From Gudongella oleilytica (GTDB lineage Bacteria > Bacillota > Clostridia > Tissierellales > Tissierellaceae): a stretch of DNA of 64,000 nt. Where the stretch lies: positions 1,116,001 to 1,180,000 of the forward strand of contig NZ_CP035130.1 of assembly GCF_004101785.1 (NCBI RefSeq), written 5' to 3'. The stretch's first letter is position 1. Each line of letters starts with the position of its first letter. The translations under genes and the position numbers were made by a program. This document shows, one piece after another, positions 37,493 to 46,386 of this stretch. The notes beneath the pieces were generated by a model that had not been told where the DNA came from, did not search any database, and saw only the letters and a list, made by a program, of their open reading frames with translations.

Positions 37493-38830
37493 ATGGAATC
37501 GGGAAGAGAGCTTGCAATAAAAATATTGAATAGAATACAGAACGAAGGTGCTTATTCGACCCTTGCCGTAAAAAAAGCTTTAGAAGATAAAAGTGAAAGA
37601 AAGGATTCAGGCTTTGTCAGGGAGTTAGTTTACGGTGTTCTGGAAAATCAGAGATTGATAGACGAAATAGTCAAAGAATCGTCCAGTGTCAAGATCAGAA
37701 GGATCCATCCAATAATTCTCATTATTCTAAGAACAGCTATATATCAGCTCTTGTTTATGGACACCGTACCTGAGAGTGCAATAGTTAATGAAGCTGTGAA
37801 TCTTGCCAAGAAGTATGGCCATAGAGGGACTACAGGATTTGTGAATGCACTTCTTAGAGGGGTTTCCTCGAAGAAAGATTATTTCAAGAGCGAAGGGTAT
37901 ATGTCTCAAGAAAGTGAACTTGGGATAAGGTACTCTCATCCTGATTATTTAGTTGATTTATGGAGAATCCAGTATGGGCTGGAATTTACAAAGGACCTGT
38001 TAAAAGCTAATAATTCTGTTCCACCATTCACAATAAGAAACAATAGTCTGAAAATCGATACCACTGACCTAATATCTATACTTGAAGCCGAGGGATATGA
38101 AACAGAGCCTGGAAAATATTCTAAAGACTGTGTAATCATTAAGAATCCCAGGTCTATGACAAGACTGAGTGCGTATAATGACGGTCTTTTTACGATCCAG
38201 GATGAAGCAAGTATGCTAGTTACAGAAGTGCTGAATCCTCAAAAATACTCATTAATTCTGGATGTGTGCAGTGCCCCAGGTGGTAAGGCAACTCATATTG
38301 CCCAGTGGATTGGCGATAAAGGAACGATCATAGCAAGGGATATTTATCCTCATAAGCTTAAGCTTATCGAGGAACTGTCCTTGCGATTGGGTATAAAATC
38401 TATAAAATCTGAAATATGGGATGCCACAGAACTCGATGACAAGTTAAAATACAAAGTAGATTATTGTCTGGTTGATGCACCATGCTCTGGACTCGGTCTG
38501 ATAAGGAGAAAACCGGATATCAAGTGGACGCGTACCAGTGAGGAGCTAATAGAGCTTTCAAGACTCCAGACAAGTATCCTTAAGACGGCTTCAAGTTATA
38601 TTAAGCCAGGAGGAATACTTGTATATAGCACGTGTACTATCAATAGACAAGAAAATCTTGATGTTGTCACGAATTTTCTGAGGGAAAATACTGATTTTCG
38701 ATTATTGCCAATTGAGCTTGCAAACGGAGTAAAAATATCAGCAACACAAAATAGTGGTTATTTGGAGCTTTATCCCAATATTCATGGTACGGATGGGTTC
38801 TTTATGGCTAAGATGGTAAGAGAAGGATGA
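37493..38830 (+). CDS. rsmB: 16S rRNA (cytosine-967-C5) methyltransferase
   Basis: SAM-dependent RNA m5C methyltransferase. The 445 residues have an N-terminal NusB-like domain (residues 1-140), the SAM motif LDVCSAPGGKATHIA near residue 258, DAPCSGLGLIRRKPDIKW near 330 and the catalytic YSTCTI near 382. GGAGG precedes the ATG. rlmN, stp and prkC follow on the same strand, as in B. subtilis. Confidence 0.96.
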   Translation: MESGRELAIKILNRIQNEGAYSTLAVKKALEDKSERKDSGFVRELVYGVLENQRLIDEIVKESSSVKIRRIHPIILIILRTAIYQLLFMDTVPESAIVNEAVNLAKKYGHRGTTGFVNALLRGVSSKKDYFKSEGYMSQESELGIRYSHPDYLVDLWRIQYGLEFTKDLLKANNSVPPFTIRNNSLKIDTTDLISILEAEGYETEPGKYSKDCVIIKNPRSMTRLSAYNDGLFTIQDEASMLVTEVLNPQKYSLILDVCSAPGGKATHIAQWIGDKGTIIARDIYPHKLKLIEELSLRLGIKSIKSEIWDATELDDKLKYKVDYCLVDAPCSGLGLIRRKPDIKWTRTSEELIELSRLQTSILKTASSYIKPGGILVYSTCTINRQENLDVVTNFLRENTDFRLLPIELANGVKISATQNSGYLELYPNIHGTDGFFMAKMVREG

Positions 38831-38863
38831 AGATTATCTAAACTTTGGAGAGCAGGGATTTTA

Positions 38864-39895
38864 ATGGAATTAAACTCAATGAAAATAAATGAGATAAAGG
38901 AATTAATGGAAGAGCTTGGAGAAAAAGCATATAGAGCTGAGCAGATATTCAGATTTATCCATCAACATAATGGAAGAGATATAGCCGAGCTAAAGCAGAT
39001 ACCTTTAGATCTTAGAGGAAAGCTAAAAGAAAACTATTTTATATCTGATATGAAGATTTTTAAAAAATTCAGTTCTGAGCAGGATTCAACTGTTAAGTTC
39101 CTATACTTGCTTGATGACGGCAACATAATAGAAAGTGTTGTTATGAAATATGAGCATGGATACTCACTATGTATATCGACGCAAGTAGGCTGCAGGATGG
39201 GTTGTAGTTTTTGCGCCTCGACAAAGGAAGGGCTTGTAAGAAATCTAACTGCAGGAGAGCTGCTGAATCAGCTTTATCTGGCAGAGGAAGACCTGAATAT
39301 AAGGATTTCTAATATTGTCTTGATGGGCAGTGGTGAGCCCCTCGACAACCTTTGCAATGTGGACAGGTTTTTTGATATAATCAATCATGATAAAGGCAGA
39401 AACATAAGTCTTAGAAATATTACACTTTCAACTTGTGGAGTTGTACCAGGTATATATGAACTTGCGGCTAAAGATATACCGATCACCTTGTCAATATCAC
39501 TTCACTCACCTTTCGATGAGAAAAGAGCAGAGATTATGCCAATAGCAAAAAGATACAAGTTGGGGGAACTGTTGAAGGCTTTAAAATATTACTCGGAAAA
39601 AACAGGCAGAAGAATAACCTTTGAATATACATTGATTGAAAATGAAAATGATAGAGAAGAGGATGTACGGGAGATGGCAAGACTAATGAAGGGTATGCTT
39701 TGCCACGTCAATCTCATTCCATTGAATCCTATTAAGGAATACAATAAGGGAAGACCCGAAAAAAAAGGGGTATTGTCTTTTCAAAGAAAGCTTCTTGAAT
39801 TTGGTATACCTACTACCATCCGCAGGGAAATGGGAAGCGATATTAGTGCTTCATGCGGACAATTAAGAAGAAGTTTCATTGAACATAATAAGTGA
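38864..39895 (+). CDS. rlmN: 23S rRNA (adenine-2503-C2) methyltransferase RlmN
   Basis: Radical SAM enzyme that methylates A2503 of 23S rRNA and A37 of some tRNAs. The 343 residues contain the cluster motif CRMGCSFC at 110-117, the second methyl-transfer cysteine at residue 331 (SCGQLRR), and MGSGEPLDN near residue 158. It follows rsmB; both methylate ribosomal RNA. Confidence 0.97.
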   Translation: MELNSMKINEIKELMEELGEKAYRAEQIFRFIHQHNGRDIAELKQIPLDLRGKLKENYFISDMKIFKKFSSEQDSTVKFLYLLDDGNIIESVVMKYEHGYSLCISTQVGCRMGCSFCASTKEGLVRNLTAGELLNQLYLAEEDLNIRISNIVLMGSGEPLDNLCNVDRFFDIINHDKGRNISLRNITLSTCGVVPGIYELAAKDIPITLSISLHSPFDEKRAEIMPIAKRYKLGELLKALKYYSEKTGRRITFEYTLIENENDREEDVREMARLMKGMLCHVNLIPLNPIKEYNKGRPEKKGVLSFQRKLLEFGIPTTIRREMGSDISASCGQLRRSFIEHNK

Positions 39896-39907
39896 TGAGG
39901 TGGTTAA

Positions 39908-40636
39908 ATGTTTGTAGGTGCGGCATCTGATATTGGAGTAGTTAGAACGGCTAATCAGGATAGCTTGTTCATTTCAAATGATCCATCTTTAAGGCTATAT
40001 ATTATTGCTGATGGAATGGGCGGACACAAAGCAGGTGAATTGGCAAGCAGTATGGCGGTAGATTCTATTGCAGCATATCTTGACCGCGTAAAGCAAACAT
40101 TGACCAGTGAGGTGAAGGCTCAAAATGCAGTAGTTGAATCGATTTCAATTGCTAATGAAGCTATATTCAGCCGTTCCAGTGAAGACCCGGATTGTTCTGG
40201 TATGGGAACCACAGTTACTATGGCTTTTGCATTTAAAAACAAAATTATTATTGGACACGTTGGAGACAGCAGGGCATACATACTCAGAGATGGTGGTATT
40301 GCTCAATTGACAGAGGATCATTCGCTGGTCAATCAATTGATCCGAGAAGGTAAAATAACCAGACAGGATGCGGTCAATCATCCTCAACGAAATGTCATAA
40401 CCAGGGCTGTAGGCACTAGTGAGGATATAGAGGTGGATACGCTTATATTAAAGCCTGCAAAAGATGATATTATAATATTATGCAGTGACGGCCTGTCAAA
40501 TATGGTTGGAGATATTGAACTTTTGAGTATTTTTGCAGACAGAGATGACCTTCAGAAGGCATGTAATATGGCAATTGAACTGGCGAAGGATAATGGCGGA
40601 ACGGATAATATCACCGTAATAGCCATACGAATTTGA
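39908..40636 (+). CDS. stp: PP2C-type Ser/Thr phosphatase Stp/PrpC
   Basis: Mn-dependent phosphatase that reverses PrkC phosphorylation. The 242 residues have DIGVVRTANQD, ADGMGGHKAGE near residue 35, GHVGDSRAYIL and GGTDNITVI near the C-terminus: the PP2C metal ligands are all present. It lies 15 bases before prkC. Confidence 0.96.
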   Translation: MFVGAASDIGVVRTANQDSLFISNDPSLRLYIIADGMGGHKAGELASSMAVDSIAAYLDRVKQTLTSEVKAQNAVVESISIANEAIFSRSSEDPDCSGMGTTVTMAFAFKNKIIIGHVGDSRAYILRDGGIAQLTEDHSLVNQLIREGKITRQDAVNHPQRNVITRAVGTSEDIEVDTLILKPAKDDIIILCSDGLSNMVGDIELLSIFADRDDLQKACNMAIELAKDNGGTDNITVIAIRI

Positions 40637-40650
40637 TAGAGGGTGAAATA

Positions 40651-42615
40651 ATGATAGGAAAGATATTGGGAAACAGATATGAAATAGTTGAGAAGATTGG
40701 CTCTGGAGGTATGGCCATAGTCTATAAGGCGAAATGCCATCTACTGGATAGATTTGTTGCTATAAAGGTTTTGAAGGAAGAATTCAATAACGATGATGAT
40801 TTTATAAGGAAGTTCAGACGAGAGTCACAAGCAGCAGCAAGCCTTTCTCATCCAAATATATTAAACATTTATGATGTCGGATCTGAAGAGTCTGGTAATG
40901 ATAAGATTCACTACATTGTTATGGAGTATATCAAGGGGAAAACACTCAAGGAAGTGATCAATGAAAAGGGTAAGCTGTCGACTGATGAAACTTTAAGCTA
41001 CTCTATTCAAATCGCCGAAGCAATTTCTCATGCACATAAGAACCACATCATCCATAGAGATATTAAGCCGCACAACATAATGATAACCGAGGACAATAGA
41101 GTAAAGGTAACTGACTTTGGGATAGCTAGGGCTGTTACCTCATCAACTATAACCACTACCTCAAGTGTCCTTGGATCAGTGCATTACTTTTCTCCTGAAC
41201 AGGCAAGAGGTGGATATACTGATGAAAAATCCGACATATATTCCCTTGGAATAGTAATGTACGAGATGCTGACTGGTAAGGTTCCTTTTAATGGGGATAC
41301 CCCCATTGGAGTAGCATTGAAGCACGTCCAGGAAGAAATGACGCCTCCGGTTTCGTTGGATCCTGCAATACCTGTCAGTTTGAGTAATATTGTCATGAAG
41401 TGCTCAAGGAAGAGACAAAGCGACAGATATCAAACCGCCGACGAGTTATTAAGAGCATTAAAGGCGAATGGCTCTGATATTCCCAATATTGCAGGAGAAT
41501 TGGGAGATACTACTGAAATGACCAGGGTTATACCTGCTATCGATACTGATGCTATATCTGAGGAGATGAATGAAGCTTTCAAGCCTAGAAGAAGTTCAAA
41601 AAAACAGGAAAAGAAGAATAAAATGATGGTTATCGCAGCCGCCGTTCTTGCTGCATTTATACTGGTAACATCCATTTTTGCAGGCTACACTAGACTGAAG
41701 GAGGCGCTGGGTTCGTCTGAGGAATCAATTATGCCCAATCTAGTGGGTAGTACTGAGGATGAGGCCAAGGCAATTGCTGAAGAATATGGTTTTCAGCTTA
41801 ACGTGATAAACAGAATCAGCAATTCACAGTATCCTGCAGGAGTAGTCATAGACCAGAACGTTGACGAGGGTGTCAGAATAAAGGCTGGCTATCCAGTTGG
41901 AGTTACCATTAGTAGCGGAACTAACCTTGTATCAGTTCCACTTCTTATGAATCGAACCTTGATTGAAGCCGAGGATCTTGTTAATAAGGCAAATCTGAGG
42001 ATCGACGTTTCATACGAATTTTCAGAGGATATACCTTTGGATGTTGTCATTAGTCAGGAAATTGAAGCCTGGACAGAAGTCGAACCAAATACAAGGATAG
42101 GAGTAGTCGTAAGCAAAGGTCAGGAGACTACAGAGGTCATTATGATCCAGCTTAAAGGGCTTAGTATTAGTCAAGCAATGAATGAAATAGTCGGGCTAGG
42201 ACTTGTGGTAGGAGAGGTCAAATACGAGGCAAATAATACAGTGCCTGCGAATGAGGTCTTTTGGCAGTCATATGAGCCGGGAACTCCTCTTGAGACAAAC
42301 ACTGCCGTCGACTTGTATGTCAGCTCAGGTCCGGATACGACAATGCCTGATCCTGCTGAAAATCCGGAGGATCCGACTTCACCTCCAGCTCAGGAGGAGA
42401 CAAGCTTTTCATTTGTTCTAAGACCTTTTGAGGACAGGGATGAGACCAATGTAGTTATATATAGAAGACAGGATGGGATCACGACTATGGTCTACTCAGC
42501 CATTCACAAGCAGGAGGACGGGGCGTTCCAAGTGACTGTTTCAGGGACTCCTGGTGCCGAGTTTGATGTATATTATGACGATATTTATCAATATACAAGA
42601 GTAAAAGAGTCCTAA
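40651..42615 (+). CDS. prkC: Ser/Thr kinase PrkC with PASTA domains and extra C-terminal domain
   Basis: Membrane kinase that senses cell-wall fragments. The 654 residues have a kinase domain (about 10-270; GSGGMAIVYKA, HRDIKPHNIM) and a span near residue 332 (MMVIAAAVLAAFILVTSIFAGY). Three PASTA repeats follow, at about 360-425, 425-495 and 495-565. After a Pro/Glu-rich linker (PDPAENPEDPTSPPAQ) come about 85 residues of a predicted beta-rich domain that is not a PASTA repeat. ATG 40651 follows AGAGGG. Paired with stp and followed by rsgA, as in other Firmicutes. Confidence 0.95.
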   Translation: MIGKILGNRYEIVEKIGSGGMAIVYKAKCHLLDRFVAIKVLKEEFNNDDDFIRKFRRESQAAASLSHPNILNIYDVGSEESGNDKIHYIVMEYIKGKTLKEVINEKGKLSTDETLSYSIQIAEAISHAHKNHIIHRDIKPHNIMITEDNRVKVTDFGIARAVTSSTITTTSSVLGSVHYFSPEQARGGYTDEKSDIYSLGIVMYEMLTGKVPFNGDTPIGVALKHVQEEMTPPVSLDPAIPVSLSNIVMKCSRKRQSDRYQTADELLRALKANGSDIPNIAGELGDTTEMTRVIPAIDTDAISEEMNEAFKPRRSSKKQEKKNKMMVIAAAVLAAFILVTSIFAGYTRLKEALGSSEESIMPNLVGSTEDEAKAIAEEYGFQLNVINRISNSQYPAGVVIDQNVDEGVRIKAGYPVGVTISSGTNLVSVPLLMNRTLIEAEDLVNKANLRIDVSYEFSEDIPLDVVISQEIEAWTEVEPNTRIGVVVSKGQETTEVIMIQLKGLSISQAMNEIVGLGLVVGEVKYEANNTVPANEVFWQSYEPGTPLETNTAVDLYVSSGPDTTMPDPAENPEDPTSPPAQEETSFSFVLRPFEDRDETNVVIYRRQDGITTMVYSAIHKQEDGAFQVTVSGTPGAEFDVYYDDIYQYTRVKES

Positions 42616-42617
42616 CT

Positions 42618-43493
42618 ATGAGAGAGGGTAGAATCATCAAAGGTATAGGTGGTTTTTACTATGTCATTTCTAATGATGAAATTATTGAATGCCGGGCAAG
42701 GGGTCTTTTTCGGGAGCAAAACCTAAAACCTTTGGTCGGCGATAGAGTAAAAATAAGGATGGACAGCGATTCTGGCACAGGATACGTCGAAGAGATTTTA
42801 GAAAGAAAATCAGAGCTTCTCAGGCCTCCTGTCGCAAATGTGGATCAGGCGATAATAGTTTTAAGCACAAGAGATCCCGAACCAAATCTATGGCTGGTTG
42901 ACAAGATGGTCATTATGGCTGAGGAACAGGATTTGAGTATTGTATTTTGCATAAATAAAAGCGATGTTGATTTTGAAAGAGCGTGTGACCTAAAAGCAAT
43001 GTATGAAGACGCTGGATTTGTATCCATATTGACCAGCACTAAGTCAGGTGATGGAGTGGATTTGTTAAAGGAGCACCTTAAGGGACATACCAGCGTGTTT
43101 GCAGGTGCCTCAGGCTCTGGAAAATCATCCCTTTTAAATGCTATCGATCCGTCCCTTAAGCTTCAGACCAGTCAAATCAGCAGAAAAACTGCAAGAGGCC
43201 GACATACCACAAGACATGTTGAACTACTGTCTCTTGGCAATGATTCCTATGTTTTGGATACTCCCGGCTTCAGCTCATTGTCCCTGGATTTTGTAGAAAA
43301 GCCTGAGGATCTTCGTGATTATTACAGAGAATTTGGGAAGTTTGCTGCAGATTGCAGATTTTTAAGCTGTCTTCACGACAGCGAGCCTGGCTGCGGTGTT
43401 AAGGAAGCAGTATCTAAGAGATTAATTGGAGAAGACAGATACAAAAATTACCTTGCTATACTGGACGAACTAAGAAAGAGGAGGAAATACTGA
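42618..43493 (+). CDS. rsgA: Ribosome small-subunit GTPase RsgA
   Basis: Circularly permuted GTPase that matures the 30S subunit. The 291 residues show an N-terminal OB domain, the P-loop GASGSGKSSLLNAI near residue 160, LDTPGFSSLSL and the C-terminal zinc knuckle CRFLSCLHDSEPGC. It is a known PrkC substrate in B. subtilis; the stp-prkC-rsgA-rpe order matches. Confidence 0.96.
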   Translation: MREGRIIKGIGGFYYVISNDEIIECRARGLFREQNLKPLVGDRVKIRMDSDSGTGYVEEILERKSELLRPPVANVDQAIIVLSTRDPEPNLWLVDKMVIMAEEQDLSIVFCINKSDVDFERACDLKAMYEDAGFVSILTSTKSGDGVDLLKEHLKGHTSVFAGASGSGKSSLLNAIDPSLKLQTSQISRKTARGRHTTRHVELLSLGNDSYVLDTPGFSSLSLDFVEKPEDLRDYYREFGKFAADCRFLSCLHDSEPGCGVKEAVSKRLIGEDRYKNYLAILDELRKRRKY

Positions 43494-43494
43494 T

Positions 43495-44145
43495 ATGCCT
43501 TTGATTGCACCATCTATTCTATCAGCTGATTTTTCAAGGCTAGGAGACGAGATAAAGAGCGTCGAGAATGGTGGAGCTGACTATATCCATCTCGATGTCA
43601 TGGATGGTATCTACGTACCTAACATTACCTTTGGAGCACCCGTAGTATCGAAGCTAAGAAAGATAACCAAGCTGCCATTTGATGTACACCTTATGGTAGA
43701 CAGACCTGAGAGGTTTATAGACGATTTTGTCAATGCAGGCTCTGATATTATTACCGTTCACGCAGAAGCCACCATTCACTTGCATCGAACATTGCAGCAA
43801 ATTCGAAATGCGGGCTTAAAGGCTGGCGTATCATTAAATCCTGCAACACCCCTTCAAATCCTGGATTACATTTTGGAAGATATAGATCTCATACTACTTA
43901 TGTCTGTAAATCCTGGATTTGGTGGGCAAAGCTACATTAATGCCGTAACAGATAAAATAAGAAAGGTCAGGAAGATTATTGATGATTCTGGCAGGGAGAT
44001 AGTATTGGAGGTTGATGGTGGCATTAAGCTGGATAATGCAAGGCTTGTGATGCAGGCTGGAGCAGATTTGCTCGTTGTAGGATCAGATATATTCTCTCAT
44101 GGAGACCCTGAACAAATGACAAAGCTATTCAAGGAACTGTTTTAA
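43495..44145 (+). CDS. rpe: Ribulose-phosphate 3-epimerase
   Basis: Interconverts ribulose-5-phosphate and xylulose-5-phosphate in the pentose phosphate pathway. The 216 residues carry the family motifs SILSADFSRLGDE, HLDVMDGIYVPNITFG, MSVNPGFGGQSYI and VDGGIKLDNA. A GAGGAAA site precedes the ATG. A new promoter and riboswitch follow the stop. Confidence 0.96.
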   Translation: MPLIAPSILSADFSRLGDEIKSVENGGADYIHLDVMDGIYVPNITFGAPVVSKLRKITKLPFDVHLMVDRPERFIDDFVNAGSDIITVHAEATIHLHRTLQQIRNAGLKAGVSLNPATPLQILDYILEDIDLILLMSVNPGFGGQSYINAVTDKIRKVRKIIDDSGREIVLEVDGGIKLDNARLVMQAGADLLVVGSDIFSHGDPEQMTKLFKELF

Positions 44146-44156
44146 TAATTGATTGA

Positions 44157-44184
44157 TTGAAATTTTCATAAATAGTGGTATAAT
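44157..44184 (+). promoter_or_regulatory. thiT promoter
   Basis: TTGAAA (44157-44162), a 16-base spacer and TATAAT (44179-44184) precede the riboswitch. Confidence 0.75.
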
Positions 44185-44216
44185 GGTAGTACGAATAAAT
44201 AAATAAATATCAACAG

Positions 44217-44296
44217 CACTGGGGGAGCGTTAGCTGAGAGTGGAGAAATCCCGACCCTTATGACCTGAACTAGGTAATTCTAGCGGAGGGAAGTGT
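44217..44296 (+). promoter_or_regulatory. TPP riboswitch (THI element)
   Basis: The conserved core is visible: GGGGGAGC, GCTGAGAG, CCCTTATGACCTGA and CTAGGTAATTCTAGCGGAGGGA. It binds thiamine pyrophosphate and then favours the terminator downstream, which silences thiT-thiN. Confidence 0.95.
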
Positions 44297-44309
44297 ATAT
44301 AAAAAATAT

Positions 44310-44337
44310 ACTCATCACTCCAAGTGGTGAGTTTTTT
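44310..44337 (+). terminator. TPP-riboswitch terminator
   Basis: ACTCATCACT (44310-44319) and AGTGGTGAGT (44323-44332) pair around CCA, with TTTTT following. Confidence 0.85.
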
Positions 44338-44373
44338 ATAGCTCTTTTGCTGTTGCAGAAAGGGAGGATGAAA

Positions 44374-44919
44374 GTGGACAAAAAAAGAAGCAAAACCTTA
44401 ATGCTGGCAGAAGGCGGTATGATGATAGCGCTATCTGCATTATTAAGCTACGTTAAGATTTATCAGGCACCAAATGGAGGAAGTGTAACTGCAGGGAGCA
44501 TGATACCCATTCTGCTGTTCTCGATGAGATGGGGAATTTTACCAGGATTGGCTGTAGGTGCATCCTATGGGCTGCTGGACTTCGTTCTAAAGCCTTATTT
44601 CGTACATCCGCTTCAATTCTTGCTGGATTATCCACTGGCTTATGGCGCACTTGGTCTCGCTGGACTAGTATATATTATGAGTAGAGACAAAGCACAAATC
44701 AAGTATCCAATTATAGTCCTTGGCGTCGCAATAGCAATAATTGGAAGGATGCTGTCGCATGTGTTATCAGGAGTAGTATACTTCGCTGAGTATGCTGGCG
44801 ATCAGAATCCCTGGATATACTCTATAGTGTACAATGCATCGTATTTAGTACCTGAATTGTTGATATCAATCATCGTACTAATGATAATTTGGAAGCCGAT
44901 CCAAAAATTGATGAGGTAG
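44374..44919 (+). CDS. thiT: Thiamine ECF transporter substrate-binding subunit ThiT
   Basis: Membrane S-component that captures thiamine for an energy-coupling-factor transporter. The 181 residues have about six spans. GLLDFVLKPYFVHPLQFLLDYP and MLSHVLSGVVYF are ThiT-like. I chose GTG 44374, six bases after AGGGAGG; the ATG at 44368 touches that site. It is under the TPP riboswitch. The ECF energising module is not in the window. Confidence 0.93.
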   Translation: MDKKRSKTLMLAEGGMMIALSALLSYVKIYQAPNGGSVTAGSMIPILLFSMRWGILPGLAVGASYGLLDFVLKPYFVHPLQFLLDYPLAYGALGLAGLVYIMSRDKAQIKYPIIVLGVAIAIIGRMLSHVLSGVVYFAEYAGDQNPWIYSIVYNASYLVPELLISIIVLMIIWKPIQKLMR

Positions 44920-44928
44920 GTTGATTAT

Positions 44929-45567
44929 ATGAAAGGTATCATAATAGCTGGTGGTAATTGTATCAGTATTGAAAAATTAAAAGAGATAATCCCTGATTTT
45001 GATATTGTGGTTGCTGCTGACAGTGGACTAAAGCATCTTAATGCAGTAGATGTAAAACCCGACTATCTTGTCGGTGACTTTGATTCGGTAGACAAGTCAT
45101 TGCTTGCTGAGATCGATATAAGTATCACCAGTGTCGTTCGCCATCCTGTAGAAAAAGACAAGACGGACACTGAACTGGCAATCGATGTTCTTAATGAATT
45201 GAATGTTGATGATATAACTATCTTGGGAGGTACTGGCTATAGGCTTGACCATACGCTGTCAAATATATTTAGTTTGAGGTATATTTACGATCTGGGACTA
45301 AATGGGACCATTATAGATGAGTATAATAGTGTGACCTATATTCGAGGAGTAAATGCTGTGAGCATGAAGAATGAGGGAACCTATATCTCAGTTCTGCCCA
45401 TTTCAGATATCGGAGCGGAAATCAGCCTTAAGGGTTTTCATTATCCTCTTGATCATAAATGCTTGATTATGGGAAGCAGCCTAGGAGTAAGCAATTATAT
45501 AGTGAAGAACGAAGGGACCGTAATCTGCCATAAAGGGGAAGCTCTTATTATTAAAGCACGTGACTAA
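44929..45567 (+). CDS. thiN: Thiamine pyrophosphokinase
   Basis: Converts thiamine plus ATP to TPP. The 212 residues contain AADSGLKHL, PDYLVGDFDSVD near residue 50 and the conserved KDKTDTELAID near residue 80. It begins 9 bases after thiT, so uptake and activation of thiamine share the TPP riboswitch. Confidence 0.95.
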   Translation: MKGIIIAGGNCISIEKLKEIIPDFDIVVAADSGLKHLNAVDVKPDYLVGDFDSVDKSLLAEIDISITSVVRHPVEKDKTDTELAIDVLNELNVDDITILGGTGYRLDHTLSNIFSLRYIYDLGLNGTIIDEYNSVTYIRGVNAVSMKNEGTYISVLPISDIGAEISLKGFHYPLDHKCLIMGSSLGVSNYIVKNEGTVICHKGEALIIKARD

Positions 45568-45572
45568 ATAAA

Positions 45573-45608
45573 AAAAGCTTACATTGCAATATCGCATTGT
45601 AAGCTTTT
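45573..45608. terminator. Bidirectional terminator between thiN and rpmB
   Basis: AAAAGCTTACA (45573-45583) pairs with TGTAAGCTTTT (45598-45608), with a partly paired inner TTGC. The T-rich ends on both strands serve the convergent thiN and rpmB transcripts. Confidence 0.7.
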
Positions 45609-45626
45609 CATTCTTTTTTACTCAAA

Positions 45627-45818
45627 CTAAATTGCTCTTTGAACATAACCTGATCTTAGACATCTTGTGCAGACATTGATTCTCTTTGTTGAACCATTAA
45701 CGACTGCCTTAACTCTTCTTATGTTTGGAGCCCAGGACCTTGAACTCTTTTTATTTGAGAAGGTTACCTTATTTCCGAATGCTTTGCTTTTCCCACAAAC
45801 CTCACATATCCTAGCCAT
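45627..45818 (-). CDS. rpmB: 50S ribosomal protein L28
   Basis: The 63-residue ribosomal protein has the L28 pattern (KAFGNKVTFSNKKSSRSWAP) and a four-cysteine zinc ribbon (CEVCG and CTRC). It is transcribed against its neighbours. A GGAGG site and its own promoter lie upstream. Confidence 0.97.
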   Translation of the reverse strand: MARICEVCGKSKAFGNKVTFSNKKSSRSWAPNIRRVKAVVNGSTKRINVCTRCLRSGYVQRAI

Positions 45819-45885
45819 GAAAACACCTCCTTAACAACCATAGAGAATATTGAATAATAATAATTATTTCTCTGCAACATATTAC

Positions 45886-45915
45886 ATTTTAACACATCTG
45901 GATATAAAATTGCAA
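45886..45915 (-). promoter_or_regulatory. rpmB promoter
   Basis: Minus-strand TTGCAA (45910-45915) and TAAAAT (45886-45891) with an 18-base spacer. Confidence 0.65.
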
Positions 45916-45945
45916 CCCAATTTTGGCACTCAAATGCTTAATTAG

Positions 45946-45974
45946 TTGAACTTTGTATTATTATATTGTAAAAT
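45946..45974 (+). promoter_or_regulatory. asp23-fakA promoter
   Basis: TTGAAC (45946-45951) and TAAAAT (45969-45974) with a 17-base spacer, about 40 bases before the asp23 start. It lies between the rpmB promoter and the asp23 gene, so the two divergent promoters do not overlap. Confidence 0.75.
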
Positions 45975-46012
45975 AATGTGGATAGCAACTATTATCATTG
46001 GAGGGGATGAAA

Positions 46013-46369
46013 ATGCCTGTAAGAACCAAGTCAGAATATGGCAGCTTGATCATAGATGACAGTGTATTCGCCTCACTGGCTGGAATGTCTGCAATGGAGA
46101 GCTATGGCATCGTTGGAATGGCTGCAAAGAATGCTAAGGATGGTTTGTTTGAACTACTAAAGACTGAGTCCCTTACAAAAGGAATTAAGGTATATATTCG
46201 GGACAATCTTGTAACTGTTGATATGTATGTTATCCTGGAATATGGGATAAAAATATCTGTCGTATGCAAAAATATCATAGACAAAGTAAAATTCAACATC
46301 GAAAACTTTACCGGCCTTAAAGTAGACAAGGTAAATGTATATGTTCAAGGCATACGAATAGATAAGTAA
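46013..46369 (+). CDS. Asp23/Gls24 family envelope stress protein
   Basis: The 118-residue member of the Asp23 (YloU-like) family has the pattern YGSLIIDDSVFASLAGMSAMESYGIVGMA. It lies upstream of fakA, as in B. subtilis yloU-yloV. ATG 46013 is 6 bases after TGGAGGGG; an in-frame ATG two codons earlier touches the site. Confidence 0.92.
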   Translation: MPVRTKSEYGSLIIDDSVFASLAGMSAMESYGIVGMAAKNAKDGLFELLKTESLTKGIKVYIRDNLVTVDMYVILEYGIKISVVCKNIIDKVKFNIENFTGLKVDKVNVYVQGIRIDK

Positions 46370-46386
46370 TCGGGGAGGTACAACAC

